Shown: in pieces, positions 39,672 through 47,245 of the stretch
Numbering within the stretch: the stretch's first letter is position 1
Layout: every line of letters begins with the position of its first letter
NCBI RefSeq assembly: GCF_015352975.1
Contig: NZ_JACYIZ010000006.1
Coordinates: 43,936-107,935 of the forward strand
DNA from: Aestuariimicrobium ganziense
GTDB lineage: Bacteria > Actinomycetota > Actinomycetes > Propionibacteriales > Propionibacteriaceae
Direction: 5' to 3'
Length of the DNA: 64,000 nucleotides
Notes under the pieces: generated by a model
What the model was told of the DNA's origin: nothing
Database searches by the model: none
What the model saw: the letters and a program-made list of their open reading frames with translations, nothing else
Program-made: the position numbers and the translations under genes

Positions 39672-41262
39672 GGTCGTGCTCCTTGTCGGGCTGGTCTGGG
39701 GTGCGAGCGCTGGGATGGTGGGCCATGCTGCGGGCGATCCGACGACGCAGCGTCACCCGGTCATGCAGGTGACTCTGCCAGCCGTAGCCGGCCAGCGCTG
39801 CCACACCGAGCGCCACCGCCCCATTGCGCCACGACAGGTTCACCGCGGCGTAGGCCAGCAGGATCACCGTGGTCCAGACCGCGATCCGCACCACCTTCAT
39901 GCCGGGACGCGTCAGCGGCAGCAGCAGCCCACCCCACAGCACGTACCAGGAGTGCAGGGCGGGGGCACCGAACGCGATCACCAGCCAACTCCAGCTCAGG
40001 AAGGTGATCGGACGACGCCTCGCCACGGTCACCGACAGGGCCACCGTCACCACCGCGCTGACCACCAGGCCCACGGTGCGCGACCAGCGCACGGCGAGGT
40101 CGGCAGCACGGTCCCACTCGAGGGCGTCGAACAGCAGTTGCAGCCCTTGTCCGAGCACGGTGGACGGCGAGACGGTGACCACCAGGCCGGGCACGTTGAC
40201 CGCGTTGTACCAGCCGAACCCCAGTCCGGTGGCCACCGAGACCAGGGCAAAGGTGGCGGCCGCGACGGCCAGGCTGGCGAGCACCCGCCCCGCTGTGATG
40301 AAGACCTCGACCGGCTCCCAGCTGCGCCACTCGCGGTGCAGCAGCGGCAGCACGCAGGCTGCCAGCAGGGCCGGCTGCTTGATCGCTGCCGCCAGCCCGA
40401 CCAGGACCGCCGCGAGCGGCCATGCCCAGCGCAGCCGCTGGGCCAGGTACAACCCGGCCACGACCAGCCCCATCATCAGCGAGTCGTTGTGGGCACCGCC
40501 GATGAAGTCGATCACCAGCACCGGGTTGAGCACGCCGAACCAGGCGGCGCCGGCGGGGTCGATGCCCATCCGGCGGGCCAGCCGGGGCAGGAACACCCCG
40601 ATCATCACCACTCCGGCCAGGGCGGGGATGCGCATCGCCAGCGCCGACACGTAGGGGTCGTAGCGGAACAGGTCGACCAGCAGGTGCTGGATCTGCAGGC
40701 TCAACGGGCCGTAGGGAGCAGGGGTGAACCGCCACACCCAGGCCACCTGGTCGGCGAACGCACCGGGCAGCGTGCCGGGACCTGCCTCGTAGGGGTTGAT
40801 GCCGTTGTGGATCAGCCACCCCTGGGCGGCGTAGGAGTAGGCGTCGTGGCTGAAGATCGGCGGTGCCAGCAGGAACGGCGCGCCCCAGATCAGCAGCACC
40901 GCCCAGTGCCGCAGGTGCACGTAGGCGTGTGCGGCGTCCGCGCTGCGTTCACGCCACGGACGCAACCGAAACCAGGCCTCGACCAGCAGCGCCACACCAC
41001 CGAGCACCATCAGCGTGCCGACGATCTTGCTGGCGGTGTTGTCGAGGTGCATCGCCCGCATCAGCGGCCACCACGGCGAGTTGCGCGGCAGGTAGGCCGG
41101 CGTCAGCGACCCGAGCGCGATCAGACCGGTTCCCAGCACGCCCCGACGCACGTTCGAGTCGCGCCAGGCGTCGGTGAGTTGGTGACGCCGTGGGCGCAGT
41201 TCGTCCCAGATCGGACGAAGCCAGGGCCGCAGCCGGCGCCCCGTCACCGCGGGCGTGGTCAT
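39664..41262 (-). CDS. mptB: Polyprenol-phosphomannose-dependent alpha-1,6-mannosyltransferase (MptB/MptA type)
   Basis: An integral membrane GT-C glycosyltransferase that extends the mannan core of lipomannan/lipoglycan outside the membrane, using polyprenyl-phosphomannose. The 532-residue product has about 12 helices. The first outer loop carries the SHDAYSYAAQGW and GINPYEAGP motif typical of the family. It implies a lipoglycan in the envelope. It overlaps the nuoI-like gene (ATGA) upstream and the hydrolase downstream, an unusual operon partner for either. Confidence 0.85.
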   Translation of the reverse strand: MTTPAVTGRRLRPWLRPIWDELRPRRHQLTDAWRDSNVRRGVLGTGLIALGSLTPAYLPRNSPWWPLMRAMHLDNTASKIVGTLMVLGGVALLVEAWFRLRPWRERSADAAHAYVHLRHWAVLLIWGAPFLLAPPIFSHDAYSYAAQGWLIHNGINPYEAGPGTLPGAFADQVAWVWRFTPAPYGPLSLQIQHLLVDLFRYDPYVSALAMRIPALAGVVMIGVFLPRLARRMGIDPAGAAWFGVLNPVLVIDFIGGAHNDSLMMGLVVAGLYLAQRLRWAWPLAAVLVGLAAAIKQPALLAACVLPLLHREWRSWEPVEVFITAGRVLASLAVAAATFALVSVATGLGFGWYNAVNVPGLVVTVSPSTVLGQGLQLLFDALEWDRAADLAVRWSRTVGLVVSAVVTVALSVTVARRRPITFLSWSWLVIAFGAPALHSWYVLWGGLLLPLTRPGMKVVRIAVWTTVILLAYAAVNLSWRNGAVALGVAALAGYGWQSHLHDRVTLRRRIARSMAHHPSARTPDQPDKEHDRD

Positions 41263-41642
41263 CGCGACCCGGCCTCGGCCAGGGCGTGACGGTCGTGCAC
41301 CAGCCCGACCAGGTCAGCCGCCCCCAGCACGTGCGGGCCGGCCCACTCCAGCGCGTCGAAGGGGCACTCCTCGATGCAGATGCCGCAGTACATGCACAGC
41401 GCCCAGTCGATGGTGAACTCGTCGAGCACGTGCACCGTGCGCACCCGCTGCCGGCTGGGGTGGTGGCCCTGCTCGTCGGGCAGCACCTCGCTGTGGGCCT
41501 CGATGGTGATGCACCAGGTCGGGCACTCGCGCACGCAGATCATGCACGAGGTGCAGCGTTCCTCGATCAGGCGGATCGACCCGTGGCCGGTCGCGGCGTC
41601 AGGGGTGGGAGCTCCGGGGGTCGTCCGGTCGTCGTTGTTCAT
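41259..41642 (-). CDS. NuoI-like 4Fe-4S subunit, second copy
   Basis: A 127-residue ferredoxin-like protein with two complete cluster motifs, CTSCMICVRECP (about 30-41) and CMYCGICIEECP (about 83-94), matching the TYKY/NuoI subunit of complex I. It differs clearly from nuoI of the main operon at 57137-57688 and lacks that protein's N-terminal membrane-facing helices. It overlaps the nuoC-like gene (ATGA). It probably relays electrons to the NuoB-like protein. Confidence 0.88.
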   Translation of the reverse strand: MNNDDRTTPGAPTPDAATGHGSIRLIEERCTSCMICVRECPTWCITIEAHSEVLPDEQGHHPSRQRVRTVHVLDEFTIDWALCMYCGICIEECPFDALEWAGPHVLGAADLVGLVHDRHALAEAGSR

Positions 41643-42223
41643 CGCCGGGCCCGTCGACTGCGCGCACGGCCCAGCGAGGCAACGAGTTCGGCCGGGGTCA
41701 CGCTGGGATCATCCAGCAACTGCGGGTCAGGCACCCCGGGCGGCAGGGTGCGCCGACGGCTGGCCTGGGCGGTGTCGTCATCGGGGTCCTTCGCCCCGGG
41801 CCACGGTGTCTCGAGCCGGGCAGCCAGCAGTTCGTCCTTGCGCAGCGGGTGTCGGGGGGTGTCCAGGTGCCACAGCAGCGGCCGGTCGTCCCCGCCGGTG
41901 AAGCTCACCCCGAACATGTCGTGGGTCTCGCGCTCGTACCAGGCCGCCCCGGCGACCAGGTCGCCGATCGAGTCGAGCCGGGCCTGGTCGAGTTCGCGGG
42001 GGATGCGCACGTGCAGTTGCCGCCCCTGCGGATCACCTTCGGGGTCGTGGCGCACCAGTCGGACGACCACCCGCACTTCCTCGTCCCCACCGCTGGGGCG
42101 CCCGACCTCGTCGATGCCGATCAGGGAGTCGAACCAACTGAATCCCTCGGCCAGGGCCGCTGCCACCGCGTCGCGCCACTGCTCGGACGTGGTCTGGACG
42201 ATCTCGTCGCCGTGTCGGTTCAC
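41639..42223 (-). CDS. NuoC-like 30-kDa subunit, second copy
   Basis: The 194-residue product has the signature of the complex I 30-kDa subunit (WYERETHDMFGVSF) and the downstream HPLRKDE segment. It has no NuoD fusion. The GTG start overlaps the upstream nuoB-like stop by four bases (GTGA). The last 45 or so residues are Arg/Pro-rich and not conserved. Confidence 0.88.
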   Translation of the reverse strand: MNRHGDEIVQTTSEQWRDAVAAALAEGFSWFDSLIGIDEVGRPSGGDEEVRVVVRLVRHDPEGDPQGRQLHVRIPRELDQARLDSIGDLVAGAAWYERETHDMFGVSFTGGDDRPLLWHLDTPRHPLRKDELLAARLETPWPGAKDPDDDTAQASRRRTLPPGVPDPQLLDDPSVTPAELVASLGRARSRRARR

Positions 42224-42624
42224 GTCACCTCCCCACCGCCGTCGCGCAGTCGTTCGACATGCTCAGCCAGTGCCGACGGGGGTGGGGGGCAACCGGGTAT
42301 CAGGTGGTCGACGTGGGTCAGGCGTCCGGTTCCGGGCACGATCGCCGAGGAGTCCCAGTAGGGGCCACCGGCGCAGGCGCAGGCCCCGAACGCCACGACG
42401 TGGGTCCGTTCGCCCAGACTGTCGATGCGGGTACGGACCAGGTCTGCGACCGGGGCGGCGATCGTCCCCGAGATCACGGCAACCACCTGGGCGCCCTCGG
42501 GCACGGCGCTCAGGCGCGGCGCCCCCTCGGGGACGGCGAACTCGCTCTCGACCGCGCAGCAGGCCAGCGACAGGTCGACCACGACGAGCGAGCCGTCGCC
42601 GAACCAGTCGATGCAGGTCTCCAC
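42220..42624 (-). CDS. NuoB-like 20-kDa subunit, second copy
   Basis: The 134-residue product keeps the cysteines that bind the N2 4Fe-4S cluster in NuoB: Cys22-Cys23 (LACCAVE), Cys82 (GACACAGG) and Cys112 (PGCPPPP). It is shorter than NuoB (about 160-220) at the N-terminus. The GTG at 42624 is six bases from a TAGGCT -10 element, so the mRNA may be leaderless. No NuoD partner is encoded in this operon. Confidence 0.85.
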   Translation of the reverse strand: METCIDWFGDGSLVVVDLSLACCAVESEFAVPEGAPRLSAVPEGAQVVAVISGTIAAPVADLVRTRIDSLGERTHVVAFGACACAGGPYWDSSAIVPGTGRLTHVDHLIPGCPPPPSALAEHVERLRDGGGEVT

Positions 42625-42630
42625 GGGCTC

Positions 42631-42636
42631 AGCCTA
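42631..42636 (-). promoter_or_regulatory. Leaderless -10 element for the nuoB-nuoC-nuoI-like operon
   Basis: TAGGCT on the minus strand ends six bases before the GTG at 42624. An identical TAGGCT on the plus strand at 42656-42661 faces korA, so the two operons may share a compact divergent promoter. Confidence 0.4.
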
Positions 42637-42753
42637 GTGCTGCCGCGCCACGGGGTAGGCTGGAGCGGCTGTGGCTGCCCGTCCCCCTCGGTGCCGCCAC
42701 GACAGATCCACACCCCCGATGAACACCCACAAGACATTCGTGAAAGGACCGGC

Positions 42754-44670
42754 GTGAGGCAGGTTCGCACTCTCGACCGAGTCGTCATCCGATTCGCCGG
42801 TGACTCCGGCGACGGCATGCAGTTGACCGGCGATCGGTTCACCGCCGAGTCGGCCAGCTTCGGCAACGACATCTCGACACTCCCCAACTTCCCGGCGGAG
42901 ATCCGGGCCCCCCAGGGCACGCTGCCCGGCGTCTCCAGCTTCCAGCTGCACTTCGCCAACTTCGACATCGTCACCCCCGGCGATCGTCCTGACGTGCTGG
43001 TGGCGATGAACCCGGCCGCGCTCAAGGCCAACGTCGCCGACCTCGCCCGCGGCGGCCTGATCGTGGTCGACACCGCCGACTTCACCCGCCGCAACCTCGC
43101 CCGGGTCAACTACGAGAGCAACCCACTCGAGGACGGCTCGCTCGAGGACTACCAGGTGGTGGCCCTCGACCTGACCGGGCTCACCATGGGTGCGGTCGCC
43201 GAGTTCGGTCTGGGACGACGCGACTCCAGCCGCGCCAAGAACATGTTCGCGCTGGGACTGCTGAGTTGGCTGTACAGCCGGCCTGAGGAGGGGACGCTGC
43301 GCTTCCTGTCGCAGAAGTTCGCCGACAAGCCCGCCATTCGCGACGCCAACATGGCTGCGTTCAAGGCCGGTGTGGCCTACGGCGAGACCACCGAGACCTT
43401 CGCGGTGCGCTACGAGGTGGCGCCGGCCCCGATGCCCAAGGGCGAGTACCGCCAGATCTCGGGCAACCTGGCCACCGCCTACGGCCTGATGGTCGGCGCC
43501 GAGAAGGCCGGGCTGACCCTGTTCCTGGGCACCTACCCGATCACCCCGGCCAGCGACATCCTGCACGAGTTGAGCCGCCGCAAGGCGCACGGGGTGCTCA
43601 CCTTCCAGGCCGAGGACGAGATCAGCGCGGTCGGTGCTGCGCTGGGCGCCTCGTTCGCCGGTGCGCTCGGGGTGACCTCGACGTCCGGCCCGGGCATGGC
43701 GCTCAAGGCCGAGACGATCGGCCTGGGTGTGATGACCGAACTGCCCCTGGTGGTCGTCGACGTGCAGCGCGCAGGCCCGTCCACCGGCATGCCCACCAAG
43801 ACCGAACAGGCCGACCTGCTGCAGGTGATGTACGGACGAAACGGCGAGTCGCCGGTGGCGGTGCTGGCCGCCCAGTCCCCCTCGGACTGCTTCGACACCG
43901 CCGTCGAGGCGGTGCGGATCGCGGTCACCTACCGCACGCCCGTGGTGATGCTCTCCGACGGCTACCTGGGCAACGGCGCCGAACCCTGGCGGATCCCCGA
44001 CCTCGCCTCGATCCCCGAGATCGACCCGGGTTTCGCCACCGAGCCCAACTCCACCGACCACAACGGCGACCCGATCTTCCTGCCCTACCTGCGTGACCCC
44101 GAGACCGGCGCCCGGCCGTGGGCGATCCCGGGCACCAAGGGTCTGGAGCACCGCATCGGCGGCATCGAGAAGTCGGCCGGCACCGGCAACGTGTCGTACG
44201 TGCCGGGCAACCACGAAGCGATGGTCAAGGCCCGCCAGGCCAAGATCGACAACATCCCGGTGGCCGACGTGGTCGTGGACGACCCCTCGGGCGAGGCAAA
44301 GCTGCTGGTGGTCGGCTGGGGATCCAGCTACGGGCCGATCACCGCCGCGGTGCGCCGGGTGCGTGCGGCAGGACGCAAGGTCGCCCAGGTGCACGTGCGC
44401 TCGATCAACCCGCTGCCGGCCAACCTCGGTGAGGTGCTGCGCGGCTACGACAAGGTGCTGGTGCCCGAGATGAACCTCGGCCAGTTCACGATGATCCTGC
44501 GGGCCAGGTACTTGGTCGACGCCGAGTGCTGGTCGCGGGTGCGGGGTCTGCCGATCTCGTTGAGCGAACTCGCCGACGACCTCGTCACCCGGATCGACCG
44601 GCTCGAGGGCGACGCCTCGTCCGACACCGCCGACAATCTCGACACCCCCGACCAGGAGGATGCCCAGTGA
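42754..44670 (+). CDS. korA: 2-oxoacid:ferredoxin oxidoreductase, fused gamma-alpha subunit
   Basis: With KorB this oxidises 2-oxoglutarate (or another 2-oxoacid) to the acyl-CoA and reduces ferredoxin. The 638-residue protein has a gamma domain (about 1-190; VVIRFAGDSGDGMQLTGDRF), then the alpha pyrimidine-binding domain from about 235 (FLGTYPITPASDIL, TSTSGPGMALKAE, GPSTGMPTKTEQADL) and a C-terminal transketolase-like domain. The GTG at 42754 has AAAGGA upstream. Its stop overlaps korB (GTGA). Confidence 0.93.
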   Translation: MRQVRTLDRVVIRFAGDSGDGMQLTGDRFTAESASFGNDISTLPNFPAEIRAPQGTLPGVSSFQLHFANFDIVTPGDRPDVLVAMNPAALKANVADLARGGLIVVDTADFTRRNLARVNYESNPLEDGSLEDYQVVALDLTGLTMGAVAEFGLGRRDSSRAKNMFALGLLSWLYSRPEEGTLRFLSQKFADKPAIRDANMAAFKAGVAYGETTETFAVRYEVAPAPMPKGEYRQISGNLATAYGLMVGAEKAGLTLFLGTYPITPASDILHELSRRKAHGVLTFQAEDEISAVGAALGASFAGALGVTSTSGPGMALKAETIGLGVMTELPLVVVDVQRAGPSTGMPTKTEQADLLQVMYGRNGESPVAVLAAQSPSDCFDTAVEAVRIAVTYRTPVVMLSDGYLGNGAEPWRIPDLASIPEIDPGFATEPNSTDHNGDPIFLPYLRDPETGARPWAIPGTKGLEHRIGGIEKSAGTGNVSYVPGNHEAMVKARQAKIDNIPVADVVVDDPSGEAKLLVVGWGSSYGPITAAVRRVRAAGRKVAQVHVRSINPLPANLGEVLRGYDKVLVPEMNLGQFTMILRARYLVDAECWSRVRGLPISLSELADDLVTRIDRLEGDASSDTADNLDTPDQEDAQ

Positions 44671-45728
44671 CCGCCCAGACTCAGCCCACCTCGGGGCTGG
44701 CCGGGGTGCCGCTCAGCCTCGAGCCGCTCACCCGCAAGGACTTCACCAGCGACCAGGAGGTGCGCTGGTGTCCCGGGTGTGGTGACTACGCGATCCTGGC
44801 GGCGTTCCAGGGCCTGATGCCCGAGTTGGGCATCCAGCGCGAGAACACGGTGATCATCTCGGGCATCGGCTGCGCCTCGCGCTTCCCCTACTACGTCGAC
44901 TCCTACGGCATGCACTCGATCCACGGCCGGGCGCCGTCGATCGCGACCGGGGTGGCGATCACCCGCCCCGATCTGGCGGTGTGGGTGGTCACTGGTGACG
45001 GCGATGCGCTCTCGATCGGTGGCAACCACCTGATCCACGCGCTGCGCCGCAACGTCAACATCACCATCCTGTTGTTCAACAACCGGATCTACGGCCTGAC
45101 CAAGGGCCAGTACTCCCCCACCTCGGAGTTGGGCAAGGTCACCAAGTCGACCCCGTTCGGCTCGGTCGACGTGCCGTTCAACCCGATCTCGCTGGCCCTG
45201 GGTGCCGAGGCGTCGTTCGTGGCGCGCAGCGTCGACTCCGACCGCCACCACCTGTCGGGGGTGTTGCGGGCCGCAATCGAGCACCGCGGAGCCGCGCTGG
45301 TCGAGATCTACCAGAACTGCCCGATCTTCAACGACGGTGCGTTCGACAACCTCAAGGGTCCTGAGGCGGCACAGTCGCTGATCCCGCTCGAGCACGGCCA
45401 ACCGGTGCTGTTCGGCGTCGACCAAGAGTTCGGCATCGTGCGCGGCGCCGACGGCGAGCTGACCACGGCCAAGGTCGCCGACGTGGGCCTGGACGCCGTC
45501 GTCGTCCACGACGCGCACCGCCCCGACCCGTCGCTGGCCTTCCAGTTGTCGCGCCTGACCGACACCGGGGTGCTGCGGCAGAGCCCGGTCGGGATCTTCC
45601 GTGACGTCGAGCGCCCCAGTTACGACGACGAGGCCCGCCAACAGGTCGAGACCGCCCGGGCCACCGTGACCGGGCCCGATGCACTGCAGAGGTTGGTGAC
45701 TGGCCACGACACCTGGACGGTGCGATGA
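44667..45728 (+). CDS. korB: 2-oxoacid:ferredoxin oxidoreductase, beta subunit
   Basis: The thiamine diphosphate-binding subunit of KorAB, 353 residues. Cluster cysteines are Cys35 and Cys38 (WCPGCGDY), Cys69 (GIGCASRFP) and one in YQNCPIF. The TPP motif is GDGDALSIGGNH...LLFNN. The GTG start overlaps the korA stop (GTGA), and its own stop overlaps the next gene (ATGA), so three genes are coupled. Oxygen-tolerant KorAB enzymes of this type are known in mycobacteria. Confidence 0.93.
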   Translation: MTAQTQPTSGLAGVPLSLEPLTRKDFTSDQEVRWCPGCGDYAILAAFQGLMPELGIQRENTVIISGIGCASRFPYYVDSYGMHSIHGRAPSIATGVAITRPDLAVWVVTGDGDALSIGGNHLIHALRRNVNITILLFNNRIYGLTKGQYSPTSELGKVTKSTPFGSVDVPFNPISLALGAEASFVARSVDSDRHHLSGVLRAAIEHRGAALVEIYQNCPIFNDGAFDNLKGPEAAQSLIPLEHGQPVLFGVDQEFGIVRGADGELTTAKVADVGLDAVVVHDAHRPDPSLAFQLSRLTDTGVLRQSPVGIFRDVERPSYDDEARQQVETARATVTGPDALQRLVTGHDTWTVR

Positions 45729-47221
45729 CCGACCAGGACCCGGCCTCGCAGGCCACGCCCCGCCGGTTCGACGAGGACCCCGGGGCCGACGACCGCACGC
45801 ACTACGCGCCGCGTCAGCCTGCACCTGCCCTGACCGGGGACGAGGACGCCACCCACTACGCCCCGCGCACGCCCGCCCCGCCGCTGGCCGGCAGCGCCGA
45901 CGACGCCACCCCCGACGCCCCGCGCACGCCCGCCCCGCCGCGGGCCGGCAGCGCCGACGACGCCACCCCCGACGCCCCGCGCACGCCCGCCCCGCCGCTG
46001 GCCGGCAGCGCCGACGACGCCACCCACTACTCCGCTCGGCCGAATGCCGCCTCACCCCAGCACCCGGGGTCGGGTTGGACGCCCACCAGCCTGCGCGACG
46101 TGCCCCAGGCGACCAGGCCCGGCTCGTGGGCGCCGTCGAACTGGCACCTGCCCGAGGATCGGTTCGCTGCCCCGCAGGAGAAGCCGGTGCGTCGCCGGGA
46201 GCGTCCCTCGGCGGTGAAGGTGTTGTCGTGGGCGCTGGCGGTCGTGGTCACCGCCGTGGCGGCTGGGGTCATCTACGTGAACTTCATCCGCACGCCCCCG
46301 GTGGACGACGCGGTCAAGGTGCCCGAGTCGTCGGCCTCGGTGGCACAGGCCAAGGTGCTCAGGGGTGATGAGGCCGTGCGCGGCTACCTGACCGCCCTGG
46401 CCGAGGGTGACGTGGCCACCGCGCTGAGTTTCGGGCCCACCGGCGGCAACGGGTCGCAGATGCTGCTCACGAAGGCCTCGTACGCCAACTCGGTCAAGGC
46501 TGCCCCGATCAGCAACATCGACGTGCCCACCACAGACGCCAACGCCACCGAGATCCCCGCCAGCTACAGTGTGGGCGACCAGGTGGTGAACACCAGCTTC
46601 CGGGTGACCAAGCAGGACAATGGGTCGTGGCTGCTCGAGAAGACCACCGCCACGTTCCGTTTCCAGGGAACCAAGGTCGACAACGTGCCGATCCGTGTCA
46701 ACGGCGTCACGGTCGACTGGGAGACCCCGCTGGAGTTGGTGCCGGGCACCTATCTGTTGTCGACCGGGTTGCCGTTCATCGCCTTCGACGCCGGCGACAA
46801 CCTGACCATGCTCAACCTGAACTACAACGAGGTGACCGTGCACAACGCGGCCCCGGCTCTGACCGACCAGGGCCAGCAGGCGTTGGTCGCGGCAGGCCGG
46901 CGCACGCTGCAGGCCTGCGCTTCGCGCAAGGAGCTTCGTCCGGCCAACTGCCCGAACTCGATGACCACCACCCGCGCGGTCGATGCCTCGACGATCAAGT
47001 GGGAGCTGGTCGGCGATCCTTTCGCCGGCGTGCGTCCGGGGCTGTCGGCCACCGACCAGTCACGCGCCGAGACCAACATGGTGGTGGTCTTCCTGTTCAC
47101 CGTGAAGTTGGCGGGTTCGACCAGCTGGGTCAATGCCAACGAGTACCGCTACAACGCCACCGTCTCGGCCGACATGACCGTCAGCAACGCGTCGCAGATC
47201 CGCCCCGAGTGGCGCTCCTGA
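45725..47221 (+). CDS. Single-pass membrane protein with repeat-rich cytoplasmic head (function unknown)
   Basis: I do not recognise this 498-residue protein. Residues 1-150 are disordered and Pro/Asp/Ala-rich, including three 19-residue repeats (APRTPAPPLAGSADDATPD) and several THYAPR motifs. A basic patch (VRRRERP) precedes one membrane helix at 164-187. The remaining 310 residues are predicted extracellular, with VRGYLTALAEGD and later beta-rich segments. It is coupled to korB by an ATGA overlap, so it may be tied to the Kor/Nuo-like module, or simply co-transcribed. Confidence 0.8.
   Translation: MTDQDPASQATPRRFDEDPGADDRTHYAPRQPAPALTGDEDATHYAPRTPAPPLAGSADDATPDAPRTPAPPRAGSADDATPDAPRTPAPPLAGSADDATHYSARPNAASPQHPGSGWTPTSLRDVPQATRPGSWAPSNWHLPEDRFAAPQEKPVRRRERPSAVKVLSWALAVVVTAVAAGVIYVNFIRTPPVDDAVKVPESSASVAQAKVLRGDEAVRGYLTALAEGDVATALSFGPTGGNGSQMLLTKASYANSVKAAPISNIDVPTTDANATEIPASYSVGDQVVNTSFRVTKQDNGSWLLEKTTATFRFQGTKVDNVPIRVNGVTVDWETPLELVPGTYLLSTGLPFIAFDAGDNLTMLNLNYNEVTVHNAAPALTDQGQQALVAAGRRTLQACASRKELRPANCPNSMTTTRAVDASTIKWELVGDPFAGVRPGLSATDQSRAETNMVVVFLFTVKLAGSTSWVNANEYRYNATVSADMTVSNASQIRPEWRS
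45860..46030 (+). repeat. 57-bp tandem repeat, three copies
   Basis: In-frame units begin at 45860, 45917 and 45974, nearly identical (CTG/CGG differences), each coding 19 residues; the last diverges at its end. Confidence 0.9.
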
Positions 47222-47232
47222 CCCACCAGTTC

Positions 47233-47238
47233 TAGGGT
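47233..47238 (+). promoter_or_regulatory. Leaderless -10 element for the M13 metallopeptidase
   Basis: TAGGGT ends seven bases before the ATG at 47246. This also argues against the in-frame GTG at 47237, which overlaps the element. Confidence 0.45.
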
Positions 47239-47245
47239 GCTGACC

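Noticed and set aside
42634..44394. A 586-codon open frame on the minus strand
   Set aside because: Antisense to korA, whose motifs and reading are unambiguous.
47237..47245. GTG at 47237 as start of the M13 peptidase
   Set aside because: It overlaps the TAGGGT -10 element and adds only three residues; the ATG at 47246 fits the leaderless spacing.
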